Shown here one piece after another: positions 5,770 through 8,662 of a stretch of DNA of 8,662 nucleotides (positions are counted from its first letter, which is position 1; each line of letters begins with the position of its first letter). This DNA is from Cytophagales bacterium (lineage in GTDB: Bacteria > Bacteroidota > Bacteroidia > Cytophagales > Cyclobacteriaceae): positions 1 through 8,662 of the forward strand of contig JAHEMU010000096.1 in NCBI GenBank assembly GCA_024643485.1. Direction: 5' to 3'. Position numbers and translations under genes: made by a program. The notes beneath the pieces were generated by a model, which did not search any database, was not told where the DNA came from, and worked only from the letters and a program-made list of their open reading frames with translations.

Positions 5770-6462
5770 TTGGACTTATTCTTTGATTCTGAATTTTCCG
5801 TTGAACACCCTGTTTTAAATGCCGATGAGTCACATCATTGCATAAGGGTGAAACGGCATCGAGAAGGTGAAAAATTAGGAATCACGGATGGTAATGGAAA
5901 TATCTACCAAGCGACACTTCATCATTTTGATGGAAAATGTTGTCACTTCGAAGATATTTCCATTTTTTTTACCCCTAAAGAGGCAAAACCAGAGATACAT
6001 CTAGTGGTGGCTATCCTTAAAAATGCTGATCGGTACGAATGGATGGTAGAAAAAGCAACTGAATTGGGGGTAACACATTTTCATCCTATCATCACTAAAC
6101 GGTGTGAACGTTCAAAATTAAATACCGATCGACTCCTTAAAAAAGCCATAAGTGCAGTAAAGCAATCACACAATCCTTACCTTCCGTATATTCATAAACC
6201 TATCTCATTTAAAGAATTTATAACATCCACTACTCCCCTTCCCTCCTCAATATTTATTGCCCATTTTGAAGATTCTATTTCCATTCAGTCCATTCCTAAA
6301 TTAAAAGAATATTGGATTTTGATTGGTCCTGAAGGTGGCTTTGATGACCAAGAAATAATCAATTGCCAAAAGAAAAACATAACGAATATTTCATTAGGTA
6401 CAACTGTTCTTCGCACTGAAACCGCTGCTATCACCGCTGCGGCTTTAATTATCAATGGATAA
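5770..6462 (+). CDS. rsmE: 16S rRNA (uracil-1498-N3)-methyltransferase RsmE
   Basis: RsmE methylates N3 of U1498 in the decoding region of 16S rRNA using S-adenosylmethionine (EC 2.1.1.193). The 230 residues show an N-terminal PUA-like RNA-binding part (ESHHCIRVKRHREGEKLGITDGNG, spanning 20-43) and a SPOUT methyltransferase domain with the trefoil-knot AdoMet site: VEKATELGV (93-101), CERS (112-115), AVKQSHNPYLP (129-139), IGPEGGFD (185-192) and LGTTVLRTETAA (209-220). The length is normal for the family. The start is the TTG at 5770, directly after the TGA of the ACBP gene and in its frame; it is the only start that keeps the usual LFF(D) beginning of the family, since no ATG occurs near it. 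It is evidently the last gene of the gltA-ACBP-rsmE unit. Confidence 0.95.
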   Translation: MDLFFDSEFSVEHPVLNADESHHCIRVKRHREGEKLGITDGNGNIYQATLHHFDGKCCHFEDISIFFTPKEAKPEIHLVVAILKNADRYEWMVEKATELGVTHFHPIITKRCERSKLNTDRLLKKAISAVKQSHNPYLPYIHKPISFKEFITSTTPLPSSIFIAHFEDSISIQSIPKLKEYWILIGPEGGFDDQEIINCQKKNITNISLGTTVLRTETAAITAAALIING

Positions 6463-6474
6463 ATACCTTTTGTG

Positions 6475-6506
6475 GTTGGTACTTTATTTGAAAGTCTATA
6501 CATTTA
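6475..6506 (+). promoter_or_regulatory. Candidate promoter for the SpmAB-type gene
   Basis: GTTG at 6475-6478 and TACATTTA at 6499-6506 are 20 nt apart and resemble the -33 TTTG and -7 TAnnTTTG elements, with one mismatch each. A start site near 6512-6514 would leave a leader of about 12 nt, CA-rich and without Shine-Dalgarno, before the ATG at 6526. This suggests separate transcription from rsmE. Confidence 0.5.
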
Positions 6507-6525
6507 GCCAACAAAAAAGAATTTA

Positions 6526-7755
6526 ATGGTATTAAATTATATATGGATCGCGTTCTTTCTGATCGGATTTCTTGTAGCCCTTATTAAGTTAGTTTTTCTA
6601 GGAGATATGGAAGTATTTCCAAATATGCTCGATTCTACCTTCGACATGTCAAAAACAGCTTTTGAAATATCCATATACCTTACCGGAGTAATGAGTTTGT
6701 GGTTAGGATTAATGAAAATTGGAGAAAAAGGAGGCATGCTCAATGCCATGGCGCGTCTTGCATCGCCTTTTTTTACTCGTTTATTTCCTGGGATTCCGAA
6801 AGATCACCCGGCGATGGGCTCTATTGTAATGAACTTCTCTGCCAATTTATTAGGTTTAGACAATGCTGCAACTCCTATTGGTTTGAGAGCTATGAAAGAG
6901 ATGCAAGAGGTGAATGAGGATAAAGATACCGCATCGAATGCTCAAATTATGTTTTTAGTATTAAACACCTCTGGGTTAACCATAATTCCAATTGCAATTA
7001 TGCTTGATCGTTCTGTTTTAGGTGCATTAAATCCAACTGACGTATTTCTACCGTTGCTCATCGCAACCTTTTTTTCCACCATCACCGGTCTGTTAGCGGT
7101 GATGTTCAAACAAAGAATTAAAATAGACGGAGTAATCCTCTCCTATTTATTTGGTGCCGCTGCTTTCATTTCGCTCATCATTTATTCCTTTTCACAGGTT
7201 GAACCTGAACAAATAGGCCCAGTTTCAAAAGTGGCGAGTGCGGTGATCATATTTAGTATGATCATTTCTTTTATACTCATGGGGTTAAGGAAAAAAATAA
7301 ATCTTTACGCCACATTTATTGATGGCGCAAAAGAAGGGTTTGATATTGCGATAAAAATCATCCCATATTTAGTCGCTATTTTAGTCGCCATTGGTGTTTT
7401 CAGAACCTCAGGTACGCTTGATTATATTACTGATGGAATCAAGTTTCTGGTGGCTGCAATTGGCGCCGACACCGCATTTGTCGATGCATTACCGACAGCC
7501 ATATTAAAACCACTCAGTGGTGGTGGCGCGAGAGGTATGATGATTGATACCATTAACACCTACGGAGCAGACTCATTTACAGGTAGACTCTCCAGCATAT
7601 TCAGAGGGGCCACTGAAACAACCTTTTATATCATTGCAGTGTATTTTGGGAGTGTCAATATTAGAAACACCCGCTATGCCGTTGGAGCAGGTTTATTAGC
7701 TGATTTGGCGGGCATTATTGCCGCGATTTTTGTAGCCTATCTGTTTTTCGGATAG
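6526..7755 (+). CDS. Fused SpmA-SpmB-type multi-pass membrane protein (nucleoside-recognition/Gate domain)
   Basis: This 409-residue integral membrane protein joins the two proteins that firmicutes encode as separate spmA and spmB. The SpmA-like half (about 1-215) has SLWLGLMKIGEKGG (57-70), HPAMGSIVMNFSAN (94-107), LLGLDNAATPIGLRAM (108-123) and NTSG (147-150). The SpmB-like half (about 225-409) has DGAKEGFDIAIKIIPYLV (266-283), KPLSGGGARG (328-337) and ETTFYIIAVYFGSVNIR (364-380). Repeated hydrophobic stretches indicate roughly ten membrane segments. In Bacillus the pair is needed for spore-core dehydration, but homologues with the same nucleoside-recognition (Gate) domain are common in non-sporulating bacteria, where the transported substrate, if any, is not established. 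I see no other sporulation gene in the window. The ATG fits the promoter and the membrane segment that follows at once. Confidence 0.9.
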   Translation: MVLNYIWIAFFLIGFLVALIKLVFLGDMEVFPNMLDSTFDMSKTAFEISIYLTGVMSLWLGLMKIGEKGGMLNAMARLASPFFTRLFPGIPKDHPAMGSIVMNFSANLLGLDNAATPIGLRAMKEMQEVNEDKDTASNAQIMFLVLNTSGLTIIPIAIMLDRSVLGALNPTDVFLPLLIATFFSTITGLLAVMFKQRIKIDGVILSYLFGAAAFISLIIYSFSQVEPEQIGPVSKVASAVIIFSMIISFILMGLRKKINLYATFIDGAKEGFDIAIKIIPYLVAILVAIGVFRTSGTLDYITDGIKFLVAAIGADTAFVDALPTAILKPLSGGGARGMMIDTINTYGADSFTGRLSSIFRGATETTFYIIAVYFGSVNIRNTRYAVGAGLLADLAGIIAAIFVAYLFFG

Positions 7756-7780
7756 CATTTCTTTAATATTCTGACTTAGA

Positions 7781-7812
7781 TTTGGGAATAGGAAATTAAT
7801 CAATTATTTTGG
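7781..7812 (+). promoter_or_regulatory. Candidate promoter for the TIGR03032 gene
   Basis: TTTG at 7781-7784 is an exact -33 match, and TATTTTGG at 7805-7812, 20 nt later, matches TAnnTTTG with one mismatch. Transcription would begin near 7819, giving a leader of about 25 nt before the ATG at 7844. I found no hairpin terminator for the upstream membrane-protein gene in the 88-nt gap. Confidence 0.45.
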
Positions 7813-7843
7813 AGGTTCATGCGTCGTTGCATATAGATTTACC

Positions 7844-8662
7844 ATGGCTGAAAGTAACCCGTTTTTTTATTATTCAGGGAGTTTTCCTAAAATCCTGAAT
7901 GAATTGAATATAAGTTTGGTATTTAGTACCTATCAAGCTGGTAAAGTTATCTTTGTTAGCAGTCCAACTGGCGAGGCACTCTATAAATTCGCGAAAAATT
8001 TTAAGCGACCCATGGGCATTGATTTTCATGAGAATAGGTTAGCAATCGCTTCCCGAAATTTTATTGAAGTATTTAGTATGTCGGAGGTGTTGGCAAGAAC
8101 CTTTCCTGACAAACCAAACTATTACGATCAACTTTTTGTCCCACAAGTGAAGTATTACACTGGCTTAACGGACATGCATGACATTGAAATTTTAAAAGGT
8201 GATATATTGGCTGTTAACACCTCATTTTCTTGCATTTCAAAAATGAGTGACACCTTTCATTTTGATTCCATTTGGAAACCACCTTTTATTAATGAATTGG
8301 AACCAGAAGATCGTTGTCACTTAAATGGAATGGTGGTCGAAAATGGAAAACCTACCTACGTTACTTTTTTTGATCAATCCAACAACGATTCAGGCTGGCG
8401 AAAAACCCCCTTAAATACCGGACAATTGTGGGATGTGGAAAATAATGAAGCATTGTTAACAGGCTTAAGCATGCCCCATTCACCCCTAAAAGTGGATGAT
8501 AACCTGTATGTTTTATGCTCGGCGACAGGGGAAGTATTGAGGTATAATTTGACAACTAAAACAAGTGAATGTATCATCAAATTAGATAGTTTTCTACGAG
8601 GTTTAGATATAAAAGGACATTATATGTTTATTGGAGCATCCAAAATGAGGAAAACTTCAAAA
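7844..8662 (+). CDS. TIGR03032 family protein, function unknown; 3' end beyond the window
   Basis: A frame with no stop runs from the ATG at 7844 to the right edge, 273 residues so far. It carries the motifs I associate with TIGR03032: STYQAGK (28-34), RPMGID (55-60), TDMHDIE (109-115), NTSFSC (125-130), WKPPFI then EDRCHLNGM (155-163), GWR (184-186), GLSMPHSP (207-214) and RGLDIKG (252-258). Alternating beta-strand stretches suggest a propeller-like fold, an inference. No signal peptide is visible (MAESNPFFYYSG), so it is probably cytoplasmic. No reaction or partner is known to me. The conserved Asp/His/Cys/Asn positions (DMHD, EDRCHLN, MPHS) could form a binding or catalytic site. No in-frame ATG, GTG or TTG occurs between the stop at 7772-7774 and this ATG, so the start is firm. 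Typical members have roughly 320-380 residues, so perhaps 50-100 are missing. Confidence 0.88.
   Translation, partial: MAESNPFFYYSGSFPKILNELNISLVFSTYQAGKVIFVSSPTGEALYKFAKNFKRPMGIDFHENRLAIASRNFIEVFSMSEVLARTFPDKPNYYDQLFVPQVKYYTGLTDMHDIEILKGDILAVNTSFSCISKMSDTFHFDSIWKPPFINELEPEDRCHLNGMVVENGKPTYVTFFDQSNNDSGWRKTPLNTGQLWDVENNEALLTGLSMPHSPLKVDDNLYVLCSATGEVLRYNLTTKTSECIIKLDSFLRGLDIKGHYMFIGASKMRKTSK

Noticed and set aside
6463..6484. TACC...GGTA with following T-rich sequence after rsmE, considered as a terminator.
   Set aside because: The stem is only 4 bp with a 10-nt loop and the region overlaps the promoter of the next gene; too weak to call.
7811..7836. GGAGG (7811-7815) followed by a tiny frame ATG CGT CGT TGC ATA TAG (7819-7836), looking like a Shine-Dalgarno site with a leader peptide.
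   Set aside because: The G-run overlaps the likely -7 promoter box and is only 3 nt from that ATG, and this phylum rarely uses Shine-Dalgarno sites. Transcription probably begins at about the same place. A five-codon frame has no support by itself.
8361..8580. Two overlapping minus-strand frames of 64 and 68 codons near the right end.
   Set aside because: They lie wholly opposite the strongly conserved TIGR03032 frame and show no recognisable motifs; they are shadows of the real gene.

Overview
The window is a low-GC, entirely plus-strand stretch of a Bacteroidota genome, probably of the Flavobacteriales type. Four signs point there. A type IX secretion C-terminal sorting tail ends at position 151. 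Start codons lack Shine-Dalgarno sequences and are preceded by A-rich leaders. Several gaps contain near-matches to the Bacteroidota promoter (TTTG, 19-21 nt, TAnnTTTG). Transketolase is split into two adjacent genes, as is usual in that phylum. Placement below phylum level is a guess.

Layout. Positions 2-151 are the 3' end of a secreted protein gene. Positions 152-470 are non-coding and hold a G-rich purine tract with a canonical G-quadruplex motif, then two copies of a roughly 86-nt repeat (period 91 nt), each centred on the same perfect 15-nt hairpin palindrome, then a likely promoter. Next come the two transketolase subunits (471-1322 and 1377-2330), separated by a perfect 9-bp stem-loop. 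A secreted TPR protein follows from a TTG start only 6 nt after the transketolase stop (2337-3263), then a small membrane-anchored SPFH/prohibitin protein (3337-4155). Citrate synthase (4220-5506), an acyl-CoA-binding protein (5506-5769) and the 16S rRNA methyltransferase RsmE (5770-6462) form a head-to-tail cluster with overlapping or abutting reading frames. A fused SpmA-SpmB-type membrane protein (6526-7755) has its own promoter candidate. The window ends inside a gene of the uncharacterised TIGR03032 family (7844 to beyond 8662), whose frame is open at the right edge.

Working together. Most of the window is central metabolism and housekeeping: pentose-phosphate/ThDP carbon transfer, entry of acetyl-CoA into the TCA cycle, acyl-CoA buffering and ribosome modification. 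I see no phage, CRISPR, toxin-antitoxin, defence or biosynthetic cluster, and no RNA gene. The points that most deserve a second look are the TIGR03032 gene of unknown function, the repeated hairpin element beside a G-quadruplex tract, the tight gltA-ACBP-rsmE coupling, two genes that start with TTG in frame directly after an upstream stop codon, the fused sporulation-type protein in a presumably non-sporulating lineage, and the stem-loop between the transketolase halves.
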